Assembly (NCBI GenBank): GCA_028554755.1
Contig: JAPTOF010000001.1
Coordinates: forward strand, 818,501-882,500
DNA from: Cordia subcordata
Lineage: Eukaryota > Streptophyta > Magnoliopsida > Boraginales > Cordiaceae
DNA: 64,000 nt
Direction: 5' to 3'
Positions 1-11,918 of the stretch are shown in pieces. How positions within the stretch are numbered: the first letter of the stretch is position 1; the number at the start of each line of letters is the position of its first letter. The notes under the pieces were generated by a model. It searched no databases and was not told the DNA's origin. It was given only the letters and a program-made list of their open reading frames with translations. A program made the translations under genes and the position numbers.

Positions 1-1077
1 CAATCCACAGCCAAAAGGTAATCATGTGCCCCGGGACCATGGCAGGCCCGAGAAATGAAGGGATCCCAAGGATCAAAATCTCCGCCCAGTGAGCATACGG
101 CGCAGCAAACCCAATAGGCGCCGTGTACTCATGGTGAACCTTGTGAATCTTTTCGTATCCCCACTTGCAATGCAAAAATCTATGGATCCAGTAATTGGTA
201 TAGTCCTCCACAAGGAAATAAACCCCCAATTGTGCAATGATTTCCCACATTGACGGCAATGGCAAGCTCGTTCTTATCCCAATCATCTGCATTATCACAA
301 ACCCACAAACGAATTTAGCATTCATTATATCCCGAAAACAAATCTGATCCTTCCTCGAACTCCATGCACAGTGAGAGTTCCGTTTACTAGAGAAACCGGC
401 TAATTAAGTAAAATAATAACAAATTCTGGAAGTTATAAACATTAGGACTATTGTACCTAAATAGACACAATTTAAGCATTTAGCATCACCCAGAAATGGA
501 TCCTACCCTTCCCCTGAACCATAGGGTATCCCAGAAAACTTCAAGCATTAGACAGATATCAGATTGTGGTAGTATCGATAATATTAAAACTATTATAGCA
601 TCTTACTATGACACCGTTTTAGCATTTAGTAATCAGTATATCTCAAAAATGGATCCGACCCATCTCAAACCTCAATGAATAGATTGAGATTCATGCACTA
701 TTCAGACATGAGCTCTTTGAGTGACAAATTAGACGTGTGATAAGTACCTTAATAGAAGGATACGAGACGAGCTGGAGTGGGCCAACGATGAGGATGAACA
801 TGCGCATTACAGATTTGTAACAGTTAAAGGTATCGGAGAGGGAGAGCTTGACTTTGGGTTGGATTTTGTAGGGGCTAATCGAGTTTTTGAAGAAGAGTTC
901 GAGGAAGATGTAGTAAAGCGGCACGCAAGAGAAGATGAGGAAGAGGAAGACAATGTTGTGGCAGTAGAGGAAGTAGTCGGATTTGGTGGCGGAGTATTTG
1001 AGCCACCAGGTTTCCAAGGTGGTTAGGGTTCTGCCGAGGGCGGACTCCGCCTCTTCGACGGTGGTGTAGGGCAACAT
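1..1077 (-). CDS. SMO1: C-4 methylsterol monooxygenase, SMO1 type (partial, 5' end)
   Basis: Sterol 4-alpha-methyl oxidase of the ER membrane, which oxidises the C-4 methyl of 4,4-dimethylsterols in phytosterol synthesis. Exon 1 is 748-1077 (110 aa, start MLPYTTVEEAESALGR); the donor follows the codons for YPSIK. Exon 2 begins at 286 after a TGCAG acceptor and runs off the window, reading MIGIRTSLPLPSMWEII. It carries the di-iron histidine boxes HRFLH and HKVHH, then the conserved stretch around GIPSFLGPAMVPGH. Exon 1 contains hydrophobic segments (around FLFLIFSCVPLYYIFLEL and MFILIVGPLQLVSYP). Splice phases agree (330 nt, phase 0). The third histidine box and C-terminus lie outside the window. 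The N-terminus resembles SMO1 rather than SMO2. In Arabidopsis SMO1 genes lie next to At4g22758, matching the next gene here. Family call is secure; the exact paralogue is not. Confidence 0.93.
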
Positions 1078-1302
1078 TGGCGGTGGCGGAGATGGGATGC
1101 GGTGGGCGTTTTTGGGGGGTCTTTGTATCTTCTGGCCTTGTGATTGCGGATTTCTTTCTTTTTTCTGTTTGGTTGTTAAAAGATGCGGGAAGTGTACAGG
1201 GTGGATTCGGGGGGACTGAATAATAAATATTCAAAACATGTGTAGTGGTAGGCAAGCCACCAGTCTCGTGAGATGTGTAACCGAGACAACAAAGTCAGAG
1301 GA

Positions 1303-1313
1303 CATATATAATC
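1303..1313 (-). promoter_or_regulatory. Possible TATA box of the SMO1 gene
   Basis: On the minus strand this reads GATTATATATG, about 230 bp upstream of the SMO1 start codon. A start site about 30 bp downstream would give a leader of roughly 200 nt. Position is the only support. Confidence 0.3.
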
Positions 1314-1404
1314 CAAACCAAAATCAAAATAGAATGTTGTTAACATTAATTATCGGAGGCTATCAAGTTTCATAAAAGTACTTTTGGGTTTATTATTTGT
1401 TTTA

Positions 1405-1743
1405 GAGTTTGTTTGATATAATTTTTAAATATTTAAAAGTATTTTTTTAAAATAATTTTTACATAAAAGTTAGAGTAACAAAAATTGAAAAATCAAAAAC
1501 TCTAAATTAGACCTTTTCAAAAAAGACTTTTGAATATATGTTTTTACGGTATCTATTCATTTTTTTTTTTCAAAAATACTATTTCGTATTTTTTAAATTT
1601 TAATATTATTTTCAAAACAACTGAAAGCTAAACTTCTGAAATATAAGGCCAAACAATTAGTAACTTTTAATCAATATCACCTTTGCCTAAAAACTCTATA
1701 ACTAAAAGCTTTACAAAATCTCACAAATACATCAAACAGAACC
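1405..1743. mobile_element. Tourist/Harbinger-like MITE, copy 1 of a tandem pair
   Basis: A 339 bp AT-rich element flanked by TTA at 1402-1404 and 1744-1746. Its left end, GAGTTTGTTTGATATAA, matches the reverse complement of its right end, GGTTCTGTTTGATGTAT, imperfectly. TTA target duplications and G-rich ends followed by TGTTTG are typical of Tourist-type MITEs. It shares the subterminal string ATATAAGGCCAA with the neighbour at 1871-2209 and has the same length. No coding capacity. Confidence 0.6.
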
Positions 1744-1870
1744 TTAATATCTCTATTGAATTCTTCATATGCCTTCTTTTATGTTGTCTAGTGTGTGCGA
1801 CTTTTGTAACTTTATATCTTTAAACAGACGGTAAATATTGTCTATACCTAACCTTGTTTTTAATAATTTA

Positions 1871-2209
1871 AAGTTTGTTTGTCCAAACTTTTGAACATAG
1901 AACACTCAAAAGTGCTTTATGTAAGTTCAAAAACAAAGTAATTTGTTCGGCCTATTTTTAAAAGAAGCTTTTATATAAAAGTTCAAGCTAAAAAATTGGA
2001 GCTTCTTTTAAAAAAACACTTTAAAAAAGTTATTTTTACATCATGCCAGAAATTTTTTTTTCATCTTTTCTAAAAAAAAAGTCCATATTTTTTAAATTCC
2101 AAAATATAAGGCCAAGCAATTAACGATTTTTATTTAATAATACTTTTATCCAAAATTTTATTACTAAAAGTTCAATAGTTGAAATCTTACACTTAAACCA
2201 AATAAAGCC
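1871..2209. mobile_element. Tourist/Harbinger-like MITE, copy 2 of a tandem pair
   Basis: A 339 bp element flanked by TTA at 1868-1870 and 2210-2212. Ends are AAGTTTGTTTGTCCAAAC and, reversed, GGCTTTATTTGGTTTAAG. Its right half has ATATAAGGCCAAGCAATTA and ACTAAAAG in the same order and spacing as the copy 466 bp to the left, so both belong to one family and lie in the same orientation. Confidence 0.6.
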
Positions 2210-5200
2210 TTAATTTCTTTTTTTCTTTCTTTTTTTTCGAATAAGCGACATCTAGGTGTACTACACTTTCTTAATTTCAAGAAAATGGCGCAGCGATATT
2301 GAGATTTGATCATCTTCTTTTCAGGTGGATGTTTGTGGTTTTGTATCGAGACTTTTCCAATTGTAGACTGTTGTGGACTGTTTTAGCGCAATCAAGCATT
2401 GAAATTGAAACAAGATATTAGGGACCACATATGTATTAATAAAAATAGAATTACGTGAGGGAGGGGCTGGGGCCATTTTTTTTAATTTAGTTATAGAGAA
2501 AAGAGACAATATAGCATGCGCTGGAAGACTACTAGATCTACACACTTTGCACATCTCCTTGATTTATGGCAATGGCGGGGACGCAACGAAATCAGGGACG
2601 AATGACTAAAAAGAATTTTAGTTTTGGCATTCTAACTAATTTTAACAAGAACGTTCGTCTCTATTTTAAATAAATTAAAGAAACAATATAATTGACGGGA
2701 TGTGATATGAAACCTAGTTGAAAATTACAATGTATATAATTAAAAGAAAATGAATGAGGAGGCATTGTTAGGGTATTAGATTTTACCCTTGGACTACGAT
2801 TGGAATGGTCATTTTAGTTTATGAAGGGTTGAAAAGTGTGAATTGGCATCCAGTTGTTCATTTAATTTGGTCAAGGTTTCCACGTAATTCGATTTGCTAA
2901 TTTCCTAAGATTCCACTGGCAAGGCCGTCCGGTTTGAATTTGGGCAATTTGGTGTATGACTTCTCCATAAAATACAAAATGAGCGAATCTGTTTTGTTTA
3001 TATTTGGAATGATAGTAATATATTGTGCTTACAAATTCTGTGATGACTTATTGTTTAAAGGATTGGTTATAATGTCTACATGTCTTGAGAGATATTGAGT
3101 AATAATTAATTACTTAAATAATTTTATTATAACTGCTTTGTAAATTTGCTATTTGTTAAATCTTAATACTGTAAGAAAAAGAAGATAATATAGGTCAGAT
3201 TTGTATCATAAATTCCCAGAGAGCCAAACTAGGTGGAAAGAAAAAATACCTTATATAGAAACAAATCAACAAGAATTCACTTAAAGACATATTTATAGAA
3301 AAGCAAATAAGAGTACGAATTGAATTACAAACTCTGGTATAGAGCTTCTTATTGGATCCCACTATTTGGATGGCCCACCGATTCGACTCAATTAGTAGGT
3401 GCTTGGAGAGAAGTTTAAAAGAGTTATTTAACATAAATTGATTATTGTATGAACGACATTGTCTCCTTTCGGATAAAAGAATGAAAAAGGCCCTTGCACC
3501 ACACATATTTAGATATTCTTTTAGGGAATTTCCAAGCTCCAGAAACAACTCGTTTAATTTATATGGTATGACATTGCATTAAACACAAGAAGACGACCTC
3601 GAAGCCAGCACAGTCCCACTCAGCATGTCATTGTCCTTCCATTGTATTTAACGTCATGAAAAAGCGCCTGATAACCTGCCCAAGGATCGAATAAAATTAA
3701 AAACACTCCAAAGTGCCAAACCTATTCTCTCTGGAGTTTATTGAGAAAAAAAAAACCAGCAAAACCTGGCGCTTGTGCCAAATGCACATTCCCTTGATTG
3801 GACATCTTTCTGTTTCGCGTCAAACTGAATAGTCGAGGTGACAACATCAACATCGTGGAATCCTAAAACGAATCTCTTTTGTTTGTTCAAACTCTAAAAT
3901 ATTATCCTGTGTTTATAATTTAATTTAGAGAGGTATAACGTATACATGAGAATTAATCACATCAGAATTCAAAATTTTTAACAGTACAAGAATATAATTT
4001 GAGATTCGAACAAGTCTCATCATGCTCGTACTTTAAATATACTTTTTTCACTAAGCTTCTGCATCAAGATGTATGATTTCAATAATGGACAGTGTACCAC
4101 TTGCACTTGGTATTTAATTCCAACAACAAGCTATTTTTGTACGTAATGATGAAAAAGCGCAGCTAATTAATTCGCAAAATGCATTTATTATAAGCATAAT
4201 TAAGCTAAATCATTAAATAGTAGGTGGATTACATATTCTGCTGATAATTAAGCAAGAAAACCAATAAGAGGACCTAATAAGGATTTATCACTACTAATCA
4301 CTGATGTGATAATGCAATGCACTTTCATGATGCTTCGAAGACGGGCATGCTCAAGATGCAGAGTCGTGCGTCCCCACGTTTGACTCTTACCATTATTTTA
4401 CAGTTGTTTCTCGTATGTTGCCAGTCCAATTTAATTAATATGCTCATCGATGCACCGCATCATGCTAAATTATCCGACACGACTACTATTAATTATGGCT
4501 ATAAAGTTCTATAATCTACTTTTTCTTGTATTTTTAGGTTTTCTTTAAACGTTAACTCGTTCAATATAGTGTTCACTCAAAAACTCAACTATACGTTCGC
4601 ATAACTCATTTTTCGACGGTTCATGATCGAAATTTCTGAAAGGACACAATATGGGGTCGGGCACAATGGTTTTCAATAATTCTGAATTCAACTATTAATA
4701 ACATTTATCATTCTAGCTGTTATTTTGCCTCACATTTCAATGATATGTCCTATCAAATGGTAAAGGATATATAGATGCAGCATTAGAGAGGGGTATGATG
4801 CTTAACTTATCATCTTTAATTGAAGGGACTTAAAGAAAATTACATTGTCATTCATTATAGCCAAGTCCCCAAAAAAATATCCATTGCATGCTGGCATGAA
4901 ACACATTGATCATTTTAGATAATGGCTTATCCACAACGCACATTCAGCTTCAAAATGTTTCTGAGGCTTCCTCGAGGAATATTAGGCTGAAGAGCCTGAG
5001 ATGCTATAATTATAATCGCACTGGCACATGCCTTTTGATTTATTTACGCTTAGCATGCAGAGGAATCACTTTTAAGTCATCTTCTTGAAAATGAAATCAG
5101 AGCCCTACTTATTTCTGTACTGAGTCAAACCTTCTCCTGTTCCTTTTTCCCTTTAATTATAGGACTTTGAGCATTATTTGTGACACAGACACACACACAC

Positions 5201-7038
5201 ACATATATATGCTTCCCCTTCAATTATGACAATGAATATATATGCTTGTCATTAACAAGCGTATCTTTCTACTGTTCGAGTTTTTAAAATTTAGCCTATG
5301 ATTGTGTAAAATCTAGTCTTTGTTTAAGAGGGTCTATATACATATATATAAAATACTGGGAAACCTTTTGAATTTGGACCACTTGCATAGTTAGAATCTA
5401 TCGAGCAGCTGCTTCTTTCCTAGAGGTCAAAGGTGATCGATTCTGCTTTATTCAGAATCATTCTTGTTGATTCTTCAAAAAGCTAATGAGTTCTGATCTT
5501 GGATTTGGATATATCCCAAATCTAAACAACCCCCACACTGAAGGAGTCAATAAATTCTCTCTTTATGCTAAAATTTACTAATTGTAATGTTATAATGTTA
5601 CGATACAGCGGAATGATAGTTTTAGGGTTTGGACCAAGAATGGGTAATAAGTGGGAGGATAAGAAAAAGAAATAAAGCAGACTCATCAATTTCTCTATAA
5701 GCAGCTTTCATTGACTGCACTGTGAAACACAATTATGAGGTTTCGAATGCCATTTATGTTAAGGGGAAGTCTCCAGTGTGTGTGTGTGTGCGCCTATAAA
5801 TGAATATGAACGTACACACGGTATGTTTTCTCATGTCTATCAGCAGCCGTTTGGTGTTGATGATCATCACTGTCAGTTCTGTCTCATTCTCATGACCATC
5901 TTATCACTAAAGTAATAGTGGAATGTCACCAAAGTGTCATATTGTGATACCACATTGGTTTTCAAGCTCTTACTTGATCTATATTTTTGACGTAAACATG
6001 CAATTTGTTGTTGTGGCATGATGAGAACAAAGAAGCCATGCATGTTCTGTCAAGAGTACTAACAACATTTTGTTGCCTTGACATTTATTACAAAACCAAG
6101 TAGGATTAGCACTTAATTAGGAGGTAATTTCGTACCTCGTATATAACTAAGGTAGGTGAATACCAAGTAATTATTAATTAAAGATAATTCATCAAATTTT
6201 AATTATATCGATACGCATGGGCAAAAGAAAAGAAGAGTGATGGAATTTACTGTGCGCCAATGATAAAAAAGTGACAGCACAAAAGTAGAAAAGGATAGGG
6301 AAAGACTTTGAGAGAGAAGCATCTTGAATGTCTTTGAAGTCGTCCGCACACACATACATACATAGAGAGACTGCTTTGGCTTTGCAAATTGCAACGGGGA
6401 AAAAGGTTAAAAACAGGATATGAATCAAAGATCTCTCTAATCATGTTGGTAGGACCTGCAGCCCCGTAAACTTTTGAAGAAGTAAAGGGCTTCCAACACA
6501 TGATTTCGAGTTGTTCTTTCTTTCTTTTCTTTCTTTTTTTTTTTTTGGGTGCTTTGTGAAGATGATGTGATGTATGCCAATGATTTTGATTGTGGACAAT
6601 GGAAAAAAGAATCACCATTAGCCTCTGCTTGTTTATTGCCCTGGTTTTAATTTTTACATTGGGGGAATGAAAGGCATGCAATGGTGGGGATATCTTCACT
6701 GAAAGTGCTGGGCCATTTAATTTATCACCCCCAAAAATATCTTTTTAGATCAATGTAAAATCTAAAAATATCTATAGAGTATTAGCAACGTTCTCGATCC
6801 TAATACATGCTCTAAATTTAATTACAGTTAGATGGATTAGATACTTTGGATGATTGGTTGTATACTTTTTTCTTTTATCACAAGGAAGTTCAATTTTTTG
6901 AATATTAGAAGTTAATTGCTCCAAAGCTAGGGAGGCAAATACGATTTCTTCCATGGTTGATTTGATATTTGAGCTGATCTTGATATTTGGGTTAAGATTT
7001 TTAGGTAAGTTTGCATGCATTTTCCCAACTAGATGTTT

Positions 7039-7143
7039 TAGGATTAGGATTCTTTTATATCACTAGTTCTCTCACATTAGTATGAAAAAAATCTTAATCA
7101 TTTAATATGATAAAACTAGTGATATGAGAAGATCCTAATCCTA
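7039..7143. repeat. Short hairpin (MITE-like inverted repeat)
   Basis: A 105 bp near-perfect palindrome. The left arm TAGGATTAGGAT...TATCACTAGTT pairs with the right arm AACTAGTGATA...ATCCTAATCCTA, separated by a short AT-rich loop. It may be a tiny MITE or a decayed solo hairpin. No target duplication longer than TA/TTA is evident. Confidence 0.55.
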
Positions 7144-7352
7144 TTAGAAGAAAATTTACTTTTTCCCTAAATTTGACGTTTAATTTGCTCTTTGGCTAAA
7201 TATATTCTCTCCTTTGTTATTCGCCAGGAAAAGGGGAAAGAAAAAAAACAATCCTTTCTTTGGAGAGATAAATTGACCTCAACAATCCAAAATTCCTCAC
7301 AAATTTGAGATTTGGCCTTAAAAGGAAAAGAACAATATTTTATTTCTCTTTT

Positions 7353-8196
7353 GGATTTTTTTGCTTATATACCCCCTGTGTTTAGACCTAATTACACCGC
7401 TAGTCCCAAAATTCACAAAACTACAATTGAGACCCTTGTGTTTTTTCAAAAGTTACACACTTGCCCCTTCGTTAATTTTTCAGTTAATTCATTAATGAAT
7501 TTTGTGAAATGTCTATTTTGCCCTTATTTTATTGAATAAAATACCTATTTAACCCTTGTTCTATTTAAAAATAAAGAATTAAAAATTAAATTTTTAAAAA
7601 AGGAAAATACCCATCCTCTGCTCCGTAGTCTCTCCACCCTCACTACCCTCTATCCCAAGGATTGCCACCCTCACCAGCCTCTACACCCAGGCCCGCCACC
7701 CCCAACCCCTAACCCCGCCACCCCCACCACCCCCTAATCCTACCATCCCCTAATCCTGCCATCCCCACCAACCCTTCATCCTGCCACCCCCACCACCTAA
7801 ACGCCTAACCCCACCATCAAAGAAAAAGAAGAAGAAGATGATGATGAAAATGATGATGATGAAAGGGGTTGGGGGTGGGTTGGGTGTGAGGGGGAAGGGC
7901 AGGAGGGGTAGGGGGATGGGTAGTGCTTTTAATTTTAATTTTATTTTTGAAATATGATGAGATAAAAAGAAAAGAAAACACAGGTGGTGTATGTGCAATT
8001 AAGGGCAAAAACAAAGCCCAGTTGCATTTTTGGCTCGTGCTACATACTTGCCGTCAAAATAAATGAAAATCGTGACAGAGGGACCAAACGTACAACTTTT
8101 GGAAAAACACAGAGGGTCTCAATTGTAGTTTTGTGAATTCAGAGACTAGCGGTGTATTTATGCCTAAACAAAAGAGGTCTATAGATAAAAAAACCC
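7353..8196. mobile_element. Foldback / Mutator-like non-autonomous element
   Basis: An 844 bp element with long inverted arms. The left end (GGATTTTTTTGC, then ACACCGCTAGTC and CACAAAACTACAATTGAGACC) is repeated in reverse complement at the right end (GGTCTCAATTGTAGTTTTGTG, GACTAGCGGTGT, AAAAAAACCC). The inner arms are C-rich (about 7620-7810, CCACCCCCACC motifs) and G-rich (about 7862-7922), so the element could fold along most of its length. Flanks TTCTCTTTT (left) and TTCTCCTTTT (right) look like an imperfect 9-10 bp target duplication, as in Mutator-like elements. The short frames inside are translations of the simple repeat. Confidence 0.65.
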
Positions 8197-9839
8197 TTCT
8201 CCTTTTACGTCTTCAAAATTGAGTTTTAAATTATAAAAGTTAGTTTAACTCTCTAAAATAGAAAGTCTAGCCGGAGCTTGCTATCTGCAGCTTGGTAATT
8301 GTTCAACACCAGTGCAGGCCCAAAGTTCATTAGCTGGGCCTCGTTACCATTGAAAAGGGGAATCCTTTGGGCTTCCGGTGAATTTAGAAGTATTTTTTAT
8401 TATCAGCTCCTACTTATGATTGCAGCCCAGACATAATTTAGCAATCTTCCCGTTCCAAAATCTGATCGAAAGGTGGGCCTGGCCTGCTTATGTTTCTCTA
8501 CTTCTAAATGACACCAGGACTGAAATGGTGAACTGAAACAGATTGTGAAGTGGCCCCGCCCCCAAACTTAAAATGAACAATTAAACCAACCAAAAAAAAA
8601 AAAGAAAAAGAAAAAGCAAAGAACAAGTCATGTTGTTTGGCCCTGTTATGTGAAGTACGTGATGTCACGATTTACTATTATATGATCAGACCTGTAAGGG
8701 GATTTAGTGTTTAGTCAATTTTCCCAACCAAGATTTCTAAAAGAGAAAAAGAGTTTCTATAAAGAAAAGGAAATTGCATAAATGGCAGTTAAATTTCTTT
8801 TTCAATGTTGATGAAGAAGTTGGTAGCATAACTGCATAAGACTGGTAAGCTAACTTCTTTGTCAACCTTGTGAGCTAACACCAGCCCATATATCAAAAAA
8901 TTTCACATCTTGCATATTTCTCAAATTTTCTTTCTAGTGAAATACTATTCCTAATCTTGTCATGTACCATGTGCAGAAAAAATAAATGTATGGCAAATTT
9001 ATAGATCAATATCTATTTATCTATATCTATATATTAATCAGAGAACAAATATTCCAACGTGGTTAAAGAAAATGACAAGATTGCGTATTGAATTCTCTCC
9101 AATACTAGATGCATGGAATATTAATTGATTGGATTTTTAATCTTCAAAATTTATTTGTAGTAAATATTTCTCTGCGAAAATTTCAATAATGGATCTTTTA
9201 CTTATTGATGAATTTTATTTTCTACAAGAAAAAAAAATAATTTAATAAACCCAGCACTTATATGCAAATTTTTATTTTCTATTTCGTTATAAGAAAAGTT
9301 TTAACGTTAAACGCTTGAACAAGTAGTGGAGGAAATATCTTATATCTCTATCTGGTAACAAAATCAAATTCATGTAAACGTGCTCTTGCTACTCAAATTT
9401 TTAATAATGACCAACGGACCTTTGTTTTGGTTTTCTTCTTTTGCTTGTTTTCTTTTTCTCATCCCCTCAACGGAGAAAAAGAAAAAGAAAAGAGTGAGTA
9501 ATGGATTGTACCATCTGAATCGTTTCTTGTACCTCGTCGTTCAATGTGGACAAATATGAAACGGATATTCCGACAAAAAATATATATATATGAAACGGAT
9601 ATTCAATTGTATTTGCGGAGGAAAAAAAAAGTCAAAAAATCAGAAACAGGAATTGTTGCATGCAGTATTACTACTCGTAATTAAAAAAAAAAAAAAAAAA
9701 AGCGAATCCATAAGACGACCCCTCAAGCAACCCAACCAACTATACTCTCCCACGAAGCAACCTCAACTTCCTTTGTTCCCTTCACTCCCCCCCCACCCCA
9801 ACAACACAAACACCTATACATATACACTTCACCTGTATC

Positions 9840-9847
9840 TATATATC
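9840..9847 (+). promoter_or_regulatory. Possible TATA box of the first DUF7054 gene
   Basis: TCTATATATCC lies about 100 bp upstream of the start codon at 9944. A start site near 9870 would leave a leader of about 75 nt. Other AT runs nearby make this uncertain. Confidence 0.3.
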
Positions 9848-9943
9848 CATTTTATCTATACATATCGAACCTACACATTCAAAACCGCGGAATCATTTAC
9901 AGCTTCAATTCACACACACACATAGAGATATATTTACATATAT

Positions 9944-11918
9944 ATGTCAGAGGGGGAATATGCGAGGAGAATTCCGGTGAACCGGAGAGTCAGGAAGCCA
10001 CAACATTCGTCAGCATCGCCGCCATCGCCATCGCCGCTGAGGAGTGGTCAGAGGAGGAGGACACCTTTGCCACTGCGATCATCGAGGCCGGCGAAGATTT
10101 TAGTGCTAAAGAGATGCAACTCGGAGCCTTCTCTGTTGAGAGGTGGAGATGATTACAGGAGCATGACGCCGCGGCTGCATGCGGCGGAGGAGGTGCTGTT
10201 CCGGCCGAAGACTTGTACGGACTTATTCACGTCCCCGGATTATTCGCAGCATCTGTCTCCGCAGAAATGCTTTAAGGTACAGTAGTCAAGTGATGACAGA
10301 TATTAAACTATACCTATTTTATATTTATATGCCCAATTGGCGTATTATTTTTGTTCATAATTGTTTTTCTATTTGTTTTTCAAGGCTAGCTGTCCATTGT
10401 TATATTTACTTTTTCGTGTAAATTTATTTGCTGAAAATATAAATCTCCATCCGCTCACCCACAGATATTTACATTAAATTTACTGGTGTGTTAATTATAT
10501 CAAACGGTGGTCTTGGTTTTATTAAACAATTGGAGCATTAGCATTGAAGTGAACAAAGAAAGAATCTCATGCTTGGCTGAACATTAAAAACCTTCCTCGA
10601 AGTAGGTAAAATTTTAAGCTGAAACCGCTAAAAATAAGCGCGATCGGTGTTGTAAACGAGTTGAGTGGAGCCAAATAGTAAATTGCAGAGGCTTAGTTTA
10701 ATTTGATTGAATATCGAGCTTGGCAGTCGTGTTTTAAGTTTGGCCCATAACTTGACTAGACATTCTTGATCGAGCTAATTTAGCCAAGTGGATCCAAGGA
10801 ATTAAGACGGGGATCAGTTTAACTAGTTGGAGAGTTAGAGCATTACGACTTATTTTATAGAAAAAGTTTGTTACTCCAACATTTTCCATATATTTGTCTG
10901 ACTAATAAGTTTCTAAAACCATACATGTTAACGTAATACCTAAATTCCTCTGTCATTTTAGAAAGTAAAGGCTGTTCCTATGTTCTGTGCTGCAAATGAC
11001 AGGCAGTAGATAATCCCAGCGCTTAGCATTTGCAGGAAGTGTACGTTAAATTGGTTCTGCGGTCTCTAAAACCACCTTTGATGGATTGCCCTAATTCTAT
11101 GAGAAAATTTGGATTGCAGGGCTTCGGCAAGGATGCCAAGGTGGTGGTTAGTGTGACAGTTGAAGGAAGCCCTGGACCGATTAGAACAATGGTCAAACTG
11201 GGTTGCAGTGTAGAGGACACCATAAGGCATGTCGTAAGAAAATATAACGAAGAAGGTCGTACCCCTCAATTAGACAAGGATGCAACTGCTTCAGTGTTTG
11301 AATTACACCACTCATATTTCAGCCTCCAAAGTAAGTTCTATACAACTCTTTCATATCTCAATCAGCTTAGTTTGTTACTATGACCAATCAGCTTGAATAG
11401 TGGTCATCTCACATCAGACAGACTTGTTCATTGGTCAATATAATCTGCTTTGCGCCTTGTTTGCTACCTGCTTTTGAGAGCCTTATGGCGCTTGGCATTA
11501 ACAGCCGATTAATCTGAGTCCTAGGAAAGTCTTCCAAGACTCATGCACGCCGTGTAATCAAATACAATCAAGTGAATACAAGCTGCAAGTAATATGATCA
11601 TGCATACATACACATATATATATTATATAAATGATACATGCTTAAATATAATGGTCGCTTTGAACAGGCCTGAACAAGTCGGATGTGATTGGAGATGTTG
11701 GTAGCAGAAGTTTCTATCTTCGGAAGAGTAATAGCGGAGGAGAATTGGAGTCAACCTCTTTAACTTTAGACACCATTTCGGTTAAGTCCAACACTCCTCT
11801 GCCTGGTTCCCCTCCTCTTGTTACTGTTCCCAATTCCTTTGCTGGGAATTTCAACAAGATTATCAGAAGAACGCGCAAGCTCTGGAAATTTTTGGGCTGT
11901 CTCCAATGTGGTGGATAG
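9944..11918 (+). CDS. At4g22758-like protein (DUF7054 family), copy 1
   Basis: Plant-specific protein of unknown biochemical role. Preferred model: exons 9944-10276, 11120-11330 and 11668-11918, giving 264 aa; phases agree (333, 211, 251 nt). Residues 1-111 are basic and rich in Arg, Pro and Ser ([20 protein letters not shown]), with KRCNSEPSL, a motif often seen in this family. The DUF7054 core follows: [19 protein letters not shown], then [20 protein letters not shown], then [11 protein letters not shown] split by intron 2. The tail has [10 protein letters not shown] and ends [14 protein letters not shown]. An in-frame upstream acceptor at 11035 would insert 28 residues before the core; the shorter form matches the family better from memory. 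A paralogue lies 1.9 kb downstream. Function is not inferable beyond the family. Confidence 0.88.

Larger units (their letters stand above)
1078..9943. other. Intergenic region with several small transposon relics, no gene recognised
   Basis: About 8.9 kb of AT-rich DNA between SMO1 and the first DUF7054 gene. It holds two MITE-like elements (1405-1743, 1871-2209), a short hairpin (7039-7143), a foldback element (7353-8196) and short CA/TA runs near 5190-5215 and 5780. Open frames here are short and show no recognisable domain or splice structure. Confidence 0.7.

Noticed and set aside
875..1255. 126-codon minus-strand frame overlapping SMO1 exon 1
   Set aside because: Out-of-frame shadow of the SMO1 first exon and leader.
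7750..8014. Pro/His/Phe-rich frames on the minus strand
   Set aside because: They are translations of the C-rich and GATGAT simple repeats inside the foldback element.
9590..9925. 111-codon frame upstream of DUF7054 copy 1
   Set aside because: Low-complexity Lys and Tyr/Thr runs from poly-A and CATATA repeats; it lies where the promoter and leader are expected.
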